Below, piece after piece: positions 17,650 through 25,624 of a stretch of 64,000 bases of DNA. Below the pieces are notes generated by a model. The model made no database searches. It saw only the letters and a list, made by a program, of their open reading frames with translations, and was not told where the DNA came from. The DNA comes from an uncultured Oscillospiraceae bacterium. GTDB taxonomy: Bacteria; Bacillota; Clostridia; Oscillospirales; Oscillospiraceae. How positions within the stretch are numbered: position 1 is the first letter of the stretch; every line of letters begins with the position of its first letter. Both the position numbers and the translations under genes were made by a program. The DNA is taken from positions 1 to 64,000 of the forward strand of contig CAKUEH010000010.1 in NCBI GenBank assembly GCA_934646185.1. Direction: 5' to 3'.

Positions 17650-18978
17650 TCACGCCTCCAGCAGCTCCACCTCGATGACCGTATCGATCGGCTCCGGCAG
17701 AACGGGACTCGCGCCGAGCGACACGAAGACCAGCTCCGGATAATTCGTGGTGATCCAGTCCTCCACGATCTTCAGCTCCGTTCCGTCGCGCAGCAGGCGG
17801 ATCTTTTTGATCTGGCTGCGGCTCACGCCGGGCAGATAGACATAGGTGATCTGGCTCTCCATGACATGGTAATAGAGCTTATTGCCATTGCGCGTGATGC
17901 GGCCGTATTCCGGCTTTTCCAGCTCCGCGCAGCCGCAGCCGTGGATGCTCTCGCCGTTGCGGCGCATCCACCGGCCGACCTCGGCCAGAATCTGCTCGCA
18001 TTCCTCGGGAATATCGCCCCGGCGATCCGGGCCGAAATTCAGAAGGAGATTGCCGCCCTTGCTGACGCACTCGACCAGCTTTTTGATGACCATGTCCGCG
18101 GGCTTGAAATTCTTATCCAGCTGGCAGTAGCCCCAGTTGTTGTTGATCGTCACACCGGATTCCCACACGACGCGCTCGCCCAGCTCGTTGAACAGGCCGT
18201 TCGGCGGAACGATCTGCTCGGGGCTGACAAAGTCGCCGCTGAATTCGTTCGGATGCGCCGTCATAAGAGAGCCGAAGCCGTGGCCGCCGCATTCGAGGCG
18301 GTTGTCGATCATGATCTCCGGCTGCAGCTCGCGCACCATGCGCACCAGCTTTGTCGCCTCCCACGTTTCGCCGATCATATCCGTGCCCGCCGGGTTCGGA
18401 TAGGAATAGTCCAGCCAGAGCACGTCGATCTTGCCGTAATTCGTCATCAGCTCGCGCACCTGCCCGTGCATGTACGCAAGATAGCGGTTAAAATCGCGGC
18501 CCTCGTCGGTGACGTCGGGGCGGCTGCGGTCCGGATGGTAGATATCGGCCTTGTGCATGAAATCCGGATGGTGCCAGTCGATGATCGAGTAGTACAGGCC
18601 CACACGGAGGCCCTCGGCGCGGAACGCATCGACAAATTCGCGGATCAGATCGCGGCCGCAGTACGCCGGCGCCTTGAAATCCGTCAGCTTCGAGTCAAAC
18701 AGGCAGAAGCCGTCGTGATGCTTGGTGATCATGACCGCGTATTTCATGCCCGCGTCCTTCGCCATTCTCGCCCACTTCTTCGGATCATAGTGCTCGGCCG
18801 TAAATTCCTTTGCAAACGGCTCGTATTCCTCAGCCGGGATCTGCTCGATGCTCCGGATCCATTCGCTGTTCTGCCGGCCGGGAATGGCGTAGATCCCCCA
18901 GTGGATATAAAACCCGAACCGGGCCTCGGTAAACCATGCCGTGCGCTTACGGTAGGCCTCTTTGTCAAATTCGTACAT
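17650..18978 (-). CDS. GH29 alpha-L-fucosidase
   Basis: A 442-residue protein, near the usual length of a GH29 catalytic unit, with 'RFGFYIHWGIYAIPG', 'YAVMITKHHDGFCLFDS', and 'IDVLWLDYSY' holding the catalytic Asp of the W-x-D motif; 'GGNLLLNFGPD' ends the barrel, followed by a beta-sandwich tail. GH29 enzymes remove L-fucose from glycans with retention. No signal peptide is seen, so it probably acts on imported oligosaccharides. AAAAAGGAG precedes ATG 18978. It lies between the transporter genes and the GH98 gene, consistent with removing fucose from blood-group type fragments. The acid/base residue cannot be assigned from sequence alone because it is not conserved across GH29. Confidence 0.93.
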   Translation of the reverse strand: MYEFDKEAYRKRTAWFTEARFGFYIHWGIYAIPGRQNSEWIRSIEQIPAEEYEPFAKEFTAEHYDPKKWARMAKDAGMKYAVMITKHHDGFCLFDSKLTDFKAPAYCGRDLIREFVDAFRAEGLRVGLYYSIIDWHHPDFMHKADIYHPDRSRPDVTDEGRDFNRYLAYMHGQVRELMTNYGKIDVLWLDYSYPNPAGTDMIGETWEATKLVRMVRELQPEIMIDNRLECGGHGFGSLMTAHPNEFSGDFVSPEQIVPPNGLFNELGERVVWESGVTINNNWGYCQLDKNFKPADMVIKKLVECVSKGGNLLLNFGPDRRGDIPEECEQILAEVGRWMRRNGESIHGCGCAELEKPEYGRITRNGNKLYYHVMESQITYVYLPGVSRSQIKKIRLLRDGTELKIVEDWITTNYPELVFVSLGASPVLPEPIDTVIEVELLEA

Positions 18979-19010
18979 AGCTTTCTCCTTTTTTGTCTGG
19001 TTTGCGGTGC

Positions 19011-19856
19011 TCAGCCCTTGACCGCGCCGCCGGACATGGCCTTTACAAAGAATTTGCTGAAGCAGCAGAATACGATGATCGGCGGCAGCATGATAATGAC
19101 GATCGCGGAGAGCATGCCGTTGTAATTCGTGGAAAACGACGTCTGGAACTGTCCCATCAGGGAGGGGATGGTCATGAGCTTCTTGTCGATGATGACGAGC
19201 GAGGCCCAGTAATACTCATTCCAGAAGCCCAGAAACGCCAGCACGCCGGCGGTCGAAATGCCCGGCAGCGCCTGCGGCACCATGATGTGGAAAAAGGTCT
19301 GCGCATACGAGCAGCCGTCGATGCGCGCCGCCTCCTCCAGCTCGCGCGGGATCGTGGCGAAATAGTTGCGGATGACGAAAAAGCTCATGGCGATCGAGCT
19401 GCACGAGTAGATGAAGATCAGACCCCAGCGCGTGTTGTAAAGGCCGAGCTTGTTGACCAGATTGTAGACCGGGAACGTCAGCGCGATGCCCGGGATGAAC
19501 AGCGTGGACATCAGAAGCGCCGTGATCAGTCCGCGCCCGCGGAAGCGCATCCGTGCGATCACGTAGGACGACATGCTGATATGCGTCAGGCTGATGAGGA
19601 CGGAGATCGTCGCGCAGAACAGGCTGTTGAGGAAATAGCGTCCGATCTCCAGCTTGGTCAGCACGGTCACATAGCCGTCCAGACAGACCTTTTTCGGCAG
19701 CGTCATGCCCGGCTCCATCAGCGGGTCTGCCTTGAGCGAGGACAAAAACGTCCAGACCAGCGGCACCAGCGCCACAACGATCATGGCCGCCAGCACGGCG
19801 TAGCCGAGGACGATCTGTCCCGGCGCGCGGTCACGGATTCTGTTTTTTCTCTTCAT
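19011..19856 (-). CDS. MalG-type sugar ABC permease (CUT1)
   Basis: A 281-residue protein with six predicted membrane segments and the EAA loop 'EEAARIDGCSYAQTFFHI' around residues 180-200, which contacts the ATPase. It pairs with the MalF-type permease whose gene overlaps it by 26 bases. GGAG precedes ATG 19856. CUT1 permeases of this kind import oligosaccharides. No ATPase gene lies in this locus, so a shared MsmK/MalK-type ATPase encoded elsewhere is expected. Confidence 0.92.
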   Translation of the reverse strand: MKRKNRIRDRAPGQIVLGYAVLAAMIVVALVPLVWTFLSSLKADPLMEPGMTLPKKVCLDGYVTVLTKLEIGRYFLNSLFCATISVLISLTHISMSSYVIARMRFRGRGLITALLMSTLFIPGIALTFPVYNLVNKLGLYNTRWGLIFIYSCSSIAMSFFVIRNYFATIPRELEEAARIDGCSYAQTFFHIMVPQALPGISTAGVLAFLGFWNEYYWASLVIIDKKLMTIPSLMGQFQTSFSTNYNGMLSAIVIIMLPPIIVFCCFSKFFVKAMSGGAVKG

Positions 19857-20781
19857 GGCGGCTCCTCCACAGCGCGATCTTCCGCAGCGGCACGGACAGG
19901 TCGATCTTGAACAGCAGATTGATGATCCCGATCAGCAGCAGACCGCCCACGATCTGCACGACGCCGATGACGTTCGCGCGCGCGTACTGCATGCGGCTGC
20001 TGACCACGGAAAGCTCTCTGAGGATATACGCAAGACTCGTGGTGCCTGCCGCGCCCCTGGTCAGGAAATAGACCTCGTTATACAGCATGAAGCCGCCGGT
20101 CACCGTCAGGATCACGACCGTCTTGATCATATCCTTGATGCAGGGAATGGTGATGTACCAGTCGAGCTTGAAGCCCGTCGCGCCGTCGATCTTGGCCGCC
20201 TCGTACACCTCCTGCGGCACGGACGAGATCTGTCCGAGCAGCATGATCGACGCCGTGCCCTGGAACAGGATGTAGGCCAGCGTCATCGCCCAGAAGTTCT
20301 GCGGCTGGATCAGCAGAATGCTCTCCTTGAATTCCGGCCGGAACCACTGCACGATCAGCGTCAGCAGACCGTAGCGCGGGTTATACAGCTGCAGGAAGAT
20401 CAGGCCGATGGCCGCGGCGGAGATGATATTCGGGATAATATAGATGTTCTTCATCCATTTCCAGCCCGGCAGCTTCCACGACGTGACCAGCGCCGTGATC
20501 AGCGCGATCGGCGTCGCGATCAGCGCGCCGCACAGCGCCCATTTGAGCGAGTTGACCAGCGCGGTCTTGAAATACGGATACTCGGTGAAGATATACCGGT
20601 AATTTGCGAGCAGATCGTCCAGCGGCAGAAGCTCCGGCGCGTTGAGGTTCTGATAGTCCCATTTGCACAGCGTCGTTACGAATACCGTAATGAGCGGATA
20701 GACGTAAAACAGCACAAACGCGATCAGGGTCGGCGCCAGAAACAGAATGATAAACAGGCGTCGCTGCATTTTTTCTTTCAC
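19831..20781 (-). CDS. MalF/UgpA-type sugar ABC permease (CUT1)
   Basis: A 316-residue protein with six membrane segments beginning 'RLFIILFLAPTLIAFVLFYV' and an EAA loop 'VYEAAKIDGATGFKLDWYI'. GTG 20781 is chosen because AGGAGA lies seven bases upstream; the frame runs on to 20853 but that part is arginine-rich and lacks a ribosome binding site. It has its own candidate promoter (20852-20880) and lies after a terminator that follows the binding-protein gene, so it is the first gene of a permease-fucosidase-GH98 unit. Confidence 0.92.
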   Translation of the reverse strand: MKEKMQRRLFIILFLAPTLIAFVLFYVYPLITVFVTTLCKWDYQNLNAPELLPLDDLLANYRYIFTEYPYFKTALVNSLKWALCGALIATPIALITALVTSWKLPGWKWMKNIYIIPNIISAAAIGLIFLQLYNPRYGLLTLIVQWFRPEFKESILLIQPQNFWAMTLAYILFQGTASIMLLGQISSVPQEVYEAAKIDGATGFKLDWYITIPCIKDMIKTVVILTVTGGFMLYNEVYFLTRGAAGTTSLAYILRELSVVSSRMQYARANVIGVVQIVGGLLLIGIINLLFKIDLSVPLRKIALWRSRHEEKKQNP

Positions 20782-20851
20782 GGGTTCATCTCCTGTTCTC
20801 GTTCTTCCCCGCCCGCGCGCACGGGCGCAGACAGAGCGTTTCAGTATTCTC

Positions 20852-20880
20852 ATGATACCGGACGGGGCACGGAGATTGAA
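20852..20880 (-). promoter_or_regulatory. Candidate promoter of the permease/GH29/GH98 unit
   Basis: On the minus strand TTCAAT (20875-20880) and TATCAT (20852-20857) are 17 bases apart, about 70 bases before the GTG start at 20781. Weak boxes fit activation by the neighbouring AraC-type response regulator. Confidence 0.4.
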
Positions 20881-20997
20881 TGGATTTCATTCGGCAAAAC
20901 TTGCATTTCCTTTTGTCCGTGCGGCGCCGCGCCGGGACGCAGGCCCGGTTTGCCGCAGAAGATGGACGCTGTTTACACTTCTTGACTTTTAATGCGG

Positions 20998-21036
20998 AAA
21001 AACGGACCGCGCACGCCTTTCGGCGTGCGCGGTCCG
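20998..21036 (-). terminator. Terminator after binding protein 1
   Basis: A 15-bp perfect stem (21003-21017 with 21022-21036) with loop TTTC; on the minus strand it is followed by five T. It lies 16 bases after the binding-protein stop and separates the sensor/regulator/binding-protein unit from the permease unit. Confidence 0.88.
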
Positions 21037-21051
21037 CACGATACCCCTTTG

Positions 21052-22323
21052 CTATTGCTCCGCCTGCTGCATGCCGGCGGCAAATTCCCAGACGGTGAGC
21101 GTTCCGTCCAGATACTCTGAAATGTGCCGGTCAAAATACGCGGCCGCGCTTTCGTTCTTCCGCCAGAGATTCGCCTCATGCTCGATCTGGATCTGCGCAC
21201 CGCGCGCGGCCTCCGCCGCCTCATACAGCCACGGATACGACTCGCGGTAATAGTCCAGCGAAACGTTCGGATTCAGCGGGATCTGACCCGTCCGGATCAT
21301 CAGCTGCTCCTGAATGTCGTCGCGCAGCATGAATTTGAGAAAACGCACGCACGCCTCCTGCCTGACCGGGTCGTCCTGACAGCAGACGATATAGTTGATA
21401 CCCACCGAGTTGCAGGCCACCCGCTTTCCGTCATACGCCGGGAACGGCGCAAACGCCACGTTCAGTTCGTCGCTGATGCTCGCCTTCGCCCACACGTCGC
21501 CGGTCAGGATCGCCGCCATGCCCTTGTTGAAGGCGCTGATGGAGTTTGCGTAGTTGTTGCCGAACACCGTCCCGGTCGCGACGCGGCAGACCGTCTTGAA
21601 CGTCTGAAGCCCCTCGATAAAGCAGGGATCCGAAAAATCGAAGCCCGAGGCCGTATAGGCCGCGACGGCCTGCGTCCCCGCGGCGCTTCCGCCCGCGATC
21701 ATCGCGTCGAGCAGCGCGCGGCCGGAGGAGGGATCCAGCGCCAGCGGCGTGACCGCCGGATAATTCAGCCGCAGCGCCGTACACAGCTCCACAAGCTCGT
21801 GCCACGTTCCCGGCGGCGCGTCGTATCCGACCTGCGCGAACATATCGACATTATACCAGTACCCGCTGACGAGCATGGAATCGGAGAGATTGTAAAGCCG
21901 TCCGTCCTCCGTCGCCCAGCCGCTGGATACCAGCGGCGCGGCGTCCTCTGTGAAGTCCGGGTCGCTTTGCAGATACGGCATCAGATCCAGCGCGCAGCCG
22001 TTTTCCACAATATAGCGGTAGAGCTGCTCCGCCGCGCCGCCGCCGACTGAGATGATATCCGGCTGCCGTCCGACGACCAGCATGTCCTCCGCCACCTTGA
22101 CCACGGCCTCCGTGTTGGCGAGCGTCAGGAAATTCAGCTGGATATCGTCGTTTTCCTCGTTGAAGCGCGCGTACAGCTCCTGGATCCGGTCGCCGTCCAG
22201 ACTCGAATCGCCCCAGCCGTTGATCAGCGTGATCTGCGTTTTCTGCCGCGCGCGCACCGGCTGCGCGCAGCCGCAGAGCACGCACAGCAGCACGGCCAGC
22301 AAAAGCGCCGCTCCCTTTTTCAT
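21052..22323 (-). CDS. Extracellular solute-binding lipoprotein (family 1), coupled to the response regulator
   Basis: A 423-residue lipoprotein: MKKGAALLLAVLLCVLCGC gives a lipobox with the Cys at residue 19. The mature protein has the sugar-binding family 1 pattern 'ITLINGWGDSSLDG', 'PDIISVGGGAAEQLY', 'GKRVACNSVGINYIVCC'. Its ATG overlaps the response-regulator stop (ATGA), and a strong terminator follows it, so it is expressed with the two-component pair rather than with the permeases. It may deliver sugar to the MalFG permeases or present it to the sensor kinase. Confidence 0.9.
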   Translation of the reverse strand: MKKGAALLLAVLLCVLCGCAQPVRARQKTQITLINGWGDSSLDGDRIQELYARFNEENDDIQLNFLTLANTEAVVKVAEDMLVVGRQPDIISVGGGAAEQLYRYIVENGCALDLMPYLQSDPDFTEDAAPLVSSGWATEDGRLYNLSDSMLVSGYWYNVDMFAQVGYDAPPGTWHELVELCTALRLNYPAVTPLALDPSSGRALLDAMIAGGSAAGTQAVAAYTASGFDFSDPCFIEGLQTFKTVCRVATGTVFGNNYANSISAFNKGMAAILTGDVWAKASISDELNVAFAPFPAYDGKRVACNSVGINYIVCCQDDPVRQEACVRFLKFMLRDDIQEQLMIRTGQIPLNPNVSLDYYRESYPWLYEAAEAARGAQIQIEHEANLWRKNESAAAYFDRHISEYLDGTLTVWEFAAGMQQAEQ

Positions 22324-23825
22324 AGGCTTCCTCCGCGATACTCGAATTTTTTCGGGCTGACGCCGGTGTAGCGCTTGAAAAAGCGCGAGAAATACGCCGC
22401 GTCCTCAAAGCCGACAAACAGCGCGACCTCGTACACGCGCATGTTCGTCGTCTGCAGCAGCTCCTTCGCCTTTTCCACGCGCCGCGCGTTGATGACGTCG
22501 AACACGTTCTTGCCCGTCCGTTCCTTATAGATCCTGCTGAGATAGCTGCGGTTGACGTGGACGCTGTCGGCGATCTCGGCAAGCGTGACATGGCCGCAGT
22601 AATTCTGCGCGATGAAGTCGTTGACCTCCGTGATCAGCCAGTCCGTCTGGTTCTGCCGGTCGGAGAGGATGGTGCGCATCTGCATGGTCATGTCCTGCGC
22701 CAGACGGCGGAATTCCCACATGCTTTTGAATTCATAGATCCGATCCTGGATCGCCGAATCGATGAAGATCTGCGAATACTCCGGATTGATCTCGCGCAGG
22801 ATCCGCAGACACCGCACCAGCATCAGCACGCCGACGCTGCGCACCGTGCGCACGCTCCCTTTTTCACACGCCGAGAGCAGCGCCTCCAGCTCCGCGTCGA
22901 TCTGCCCGGGGCTCCCGCCCTGCAGACTCGCGAAAAACCGGTCGAGCTGCTGGTGATAGCCGATCTCCTCGTCCCGCCGCGCGTCCTCGTCCGCCGCGAA
23001 AAACAGGTTGAACGCCTGCTCGCGGAACGTCCGGCACAAAACGCCGCTGCACCGGTCATAAGCCGCGCGCAGCGCGTCGATCGAGGAAAACGGCTCGCTG
23101 ACGCACACGCCGGCGCCCATCTGCAGAAGACTGCTGGAAAAGCCGAGCAGCGCGCCGCACGCCTGCTCGATCTGCGCGCGCTCTGGCAGCGTGTGCATCA
23201 GCAGAAACGCGAATTCATTCGCGCTGACGGAGAACATCACGGCGTCCCACTGCGCAAAGCAGGTTTTCGCCAGCCTGCGCAGCTGGCCGGACAGATCCTG
23301 CACCACGATCAGCTGGAACGGGCCGCCGCCGCTTTTCAGCTGCGCATAGGCCGCAAGATTGGCGCGCGGCTGCTCCTCGACGGTGAACGTGTCGTCCAGA
23401 AGCGCGCGCAGCACCTCCTGCTGTATGCGCCTGCGCTGCTCCGCCGGCTGCATGCCGAAGCGCTCCTGGATGCGGCGGATGGCCTGCGGAAGCTCTTCGA
23501 GCACGTTCGGCTTTACGATATAATCGGCCACGGAATACCGGACCGCCGCCTGCGCGTAGGAGAAATCGGTATAGGCGGTCAGAAAAATGATGGGGATCGG
23601 GAGCTCCGACCCGGACAGGCGGTTCGCGAGCTCCACGCCGTCCACGCCGGGCATCCGGATATCCGTGATCAGCAGATCCGGCCGGTACTGCCCGATGTGA
23701 TCGAGCACGTCCTGTCCGCTGCGCGCCATATAGACGACCTCGCAGTCCAGACTCTGCCAGTCGATCAGCGTGCCGAGCGCCGTCCGGATGGATTTTTCAT
23801 CGTCCGCCAGCATGACCTTCCACAT
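22320..23825 (-). CDS. YesN-type response regulator (receiver + AraC HTH)
   Basis: About 501 residues. A CheY-like receiver (1-120) has the phosphoacceptor Asp in 'LLITDIRMPG', acidic pair ADDE and the conserved 'LTAY' and 'VKP'. A middle region (about 130-380) has no clear fold. The C-terminal AraC HTH (about 395-495) includes 'VTLAEIADSVHVNRSYLSRIYKE' and 'VALFVGFEDAAYFSRFFKRY'. ATG 23825 gives the common start MWKVMLADDE with GAGGAGG upstream; a GTG at 23834 overlaps the kinase stop. With its kinase it should activate the surrounding glycan genes. Confidence 0.9.
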   Translation of the reverse strand: MWKVMLADDEKSIRTALGTLIDWQSLDCEVVYMARSGQDVLDHIGQYRPDLLITDIRMPGVDGVELANRLSGSELPIPIIFLTAYTDFSYAQAAVRYSVADYIVKPNVLEELPQAIRRIQERFGMQPAEQRRRIQQEVLRALLDDTFTVEEQPRANLAAYAQLKSGGGPFQLIVVQDLSGQLRRLAKTCFAQWDAVMFSVSANEFAFLLMHTLPERAQIEQACGALLGFSSSLLQMGAGVCVSEPFSSIDALRAAYDRCSGVLCRTFREQAFNLFFAADEDARRDEEIGYHQQLDRFFASLQGGSPGQIDAELEALLSACEKGSVRTVRSVGVLMLVRCLRILREINPEYSQIFIDSAIQDRIYEFKSMWEFRRLAQDMTMQMRTILSDRQNQTDWLITEVNDFIAQNYCGHVTLAEIADSVHVNRSYLSRIYKERTGKNVFDVINARRVEKAKELLQTTNMRVYEVALFVGFEDAAYFSRFFKRYTGVSPKKFEYRGGSL

Positions 23826-23830
23826 TTCCT

Positions 23831-25552
23831 TCACCCCTCCTCGACCGGGAGCCGCAGCAATACGCGCGTGCCCCGGTTTTCCGCGCTCTCGATCGTCAGT
23901 CCGTACCCTTCTCCGTAGAGATTTGCCACAAGCCGCTCAATGTTGTGCAATCCGACGTGCGAATGGCGCTTTCCGCTCTCGCTTCCGGCGCGGAAGCCCA
24001 CGCCGTCGTCGCTGACCTCGATCAGAAGCGCCTCGCCCTCCCGCCGCACCAGCACGCAAATTTCGCCGGGCGCGGCCTTCGGCTCGATGCCGTGTACCAC
24101 CGCGTTTTCCACCAGCGGCTCGACGCACAGCCGCGGAACCAGGCAGTCCAGCAGCGTCTCGTCCTCGCATTCGCAGCGGTAGCTCAGCCAGTCTGCAAAC
24201 CGCCGGCCCTGTAAATACAGATAATACCGGACGATCTCAAGCTCCTCGCACAGCGGGATCTTGATGCTGTCCTGCCGGAAGATCTTCCCCTGCAGCAGCT
24301 GCGCCAGCGCGTGCGTCATCTGGTACAGCTCCTCGCTGCCGTCGAGCTTGGCCTCCAGACTGATGCTGGTCAGCACGTTGAACAGGAAGTGCGGATTGAT
24401 CTGCGACTGCAGGTATCTGATCTGCAGCTGCGCCGCCAGGAGCTGGTTCTCCGCGATCTGGCCGATCAGCGAATGGATCTTCCCTGTCATCACATTGAAA
24501 ACAGCCGCCATCTCGTCGTATTCCGCCACGCCGGTCGGCTCCATCTGCACGTCCAGCTCGCCCTTGCCGAACAGCCGGATCTTGTCCGTCATCGCCTGCA
24601 CCGGCTTTGTGCTTTTCCACACGGCCACCGACACCGCGGCGGCCGCCAGCGGCACCAGCACCACGATCAGGCACACCAGCAGCCGCAGCAGCGGCGCGAC
24701 CGTGGAATATACCTGCCGCTGCGGCACGGCCGCGATCGTGCGCAGATGGAAGCTGCGGCTGCCCGGCATCAGCAGATACTGCGTCCCGTCCAGCGAAAAG
24801 GACTGCAGCCCGCCCTCCAGCGTGAGGAACCGCTCCAGACTCTCTTCCGGCAGCGCGCAGTTGTGCTGGATCGAAAGACCGGCGTCCGCGCCGAGCAGCA
24901 CGCAGAACGCGCCGTCATAGCGGTCGATCTCGCCGAGCAGCTGCTCGAGCGCCGTCCGGTCGATCCCCGCGGCGAACATCCCGCACACCTGCATCCTCTG
25001 GTCGTAGAACGGGGCGAACAGATACAGCGTCTGCTCCGTCAGCGTGTGGCGGATGACCGGCTCGCCGTCCGAAAAGGCTTCATACAGCGCCTCATAATAC
25101 CGGTCGTGCGCCTTCTGCTCGTCGTTCGGGAGACTGTAATAGTTTTCCCGCAGGTAATTTCCGTTCCGGTTGAACAGATAGATCTCGGACACGAACGGCT
25201 CGCGCGAGTCTATCAGATTCTGCTCGGAGACGATATTCGTGCAAAATTCAAACTGGCTGCGGATCTCCACCCAGTTGAACCCCTCGTCGGAGAAAAACGA
25301 CTGCATCATCGGGTCGCCGCGCAGATTGTTGACCACGCCCTCCACGTACAGCATTTTGCTGCTGAAGTTGCTGTTGCAGGTCTGCAGGAAGAATTCCATA
25401 TCGTCATAGGCCTTCTCCGAATAAAAGCGGACCGACGCATAAATGAGCAGACAGCCCTGGATCAGCAGCGCCAGCGTACACAAGATCAGCATCAGCGTCA
25501 TCATCTGTGTTCGCAGCCCCGTCTTTTTCCGCACAGTCGTCCGTTCGTGCAT
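23831..25552 (-). CDS. YesM-type sensor histidine kinase
   Basis: A 573-residue protein. One membrane segment near residues 15-40 and a second near 285-310 flank an extracellular sensor of about 245 residues. A HAMP-like linker is followed by the His-kinase motif 'QSQINPHFLFNVL' (phosphoacceptor His) and an ATPase domain with N box 'LVENAVVHGI' and G boxes 'DDGVGF' and 'HVGLHNIERL'. This is the YesM/LytS kinase class that pairs with AraC-type regulators in Firmicutes sugar loci. AAGGAG precedes ATG 25552. Confidence 0.92.
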   Translation of the reverse strand: MHERTTVRKKTGLRTQMMTLMLILCTLALLIQGCLLIYASVRFYSEKAYDDMEFFLQTCNSNFSSKMLYVEGVVNNLRGDPMMQSFFSDEGFNWVEIRSQFEFCTNIVSEQNLIDSREPFVSEIYLFNRNGNYLRENYYSLPNDEQKAHDRYYEALYEAFSDGEPVIRHTLTEQTLYLFAPFYDQRMQVCGMFAAGIDRTALEQLLGEIDRYDGAFCVLLGADAGLSIQHNCALPEESLERFLTLEGGLQSFSLDGTQYLLMPGSRSFHLRTIAAVPQRQVYSTVAPLLRLLVCLIVVLVPLAAAAVSVAVWKSTKPVQAMTDKIRLFGKGELDVQMEPTGVAEYDEMAAVFNVMTGKIHSLIGQIAENQLLAAQLQIRYLQSQINPHFLFNVLTSISLEAKLDGSEELYQMTHALAQLLQGKIFRQDSIKIPLCEELEIVRYYLYLQGRRFADWLSYRCECEDETLLDCLVPRLCVEPLVENAVVHGIEPKAAPGEICVLVRREGEALLIEVSDDGVGFRAGSESGKRHSHVGLHNIERLVANLYGEGYGLTIESAENRGTRVLLRLPVEEG

Positions 25553-25624
25553 CGATCCGCTCTCCTTTTCCGCCGCGCGGCGCTTTTTTGTTATTCTATC
25601 ATAGAACCGGGCGCAGCGAAAGCG

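Noticed and set aside
14779..19125. 1448-codon plus-strand frame opposite GH98 and GH29 genes
   Set aside because: Same shadow pattern; the minus-strand frame carries recognisable domains.
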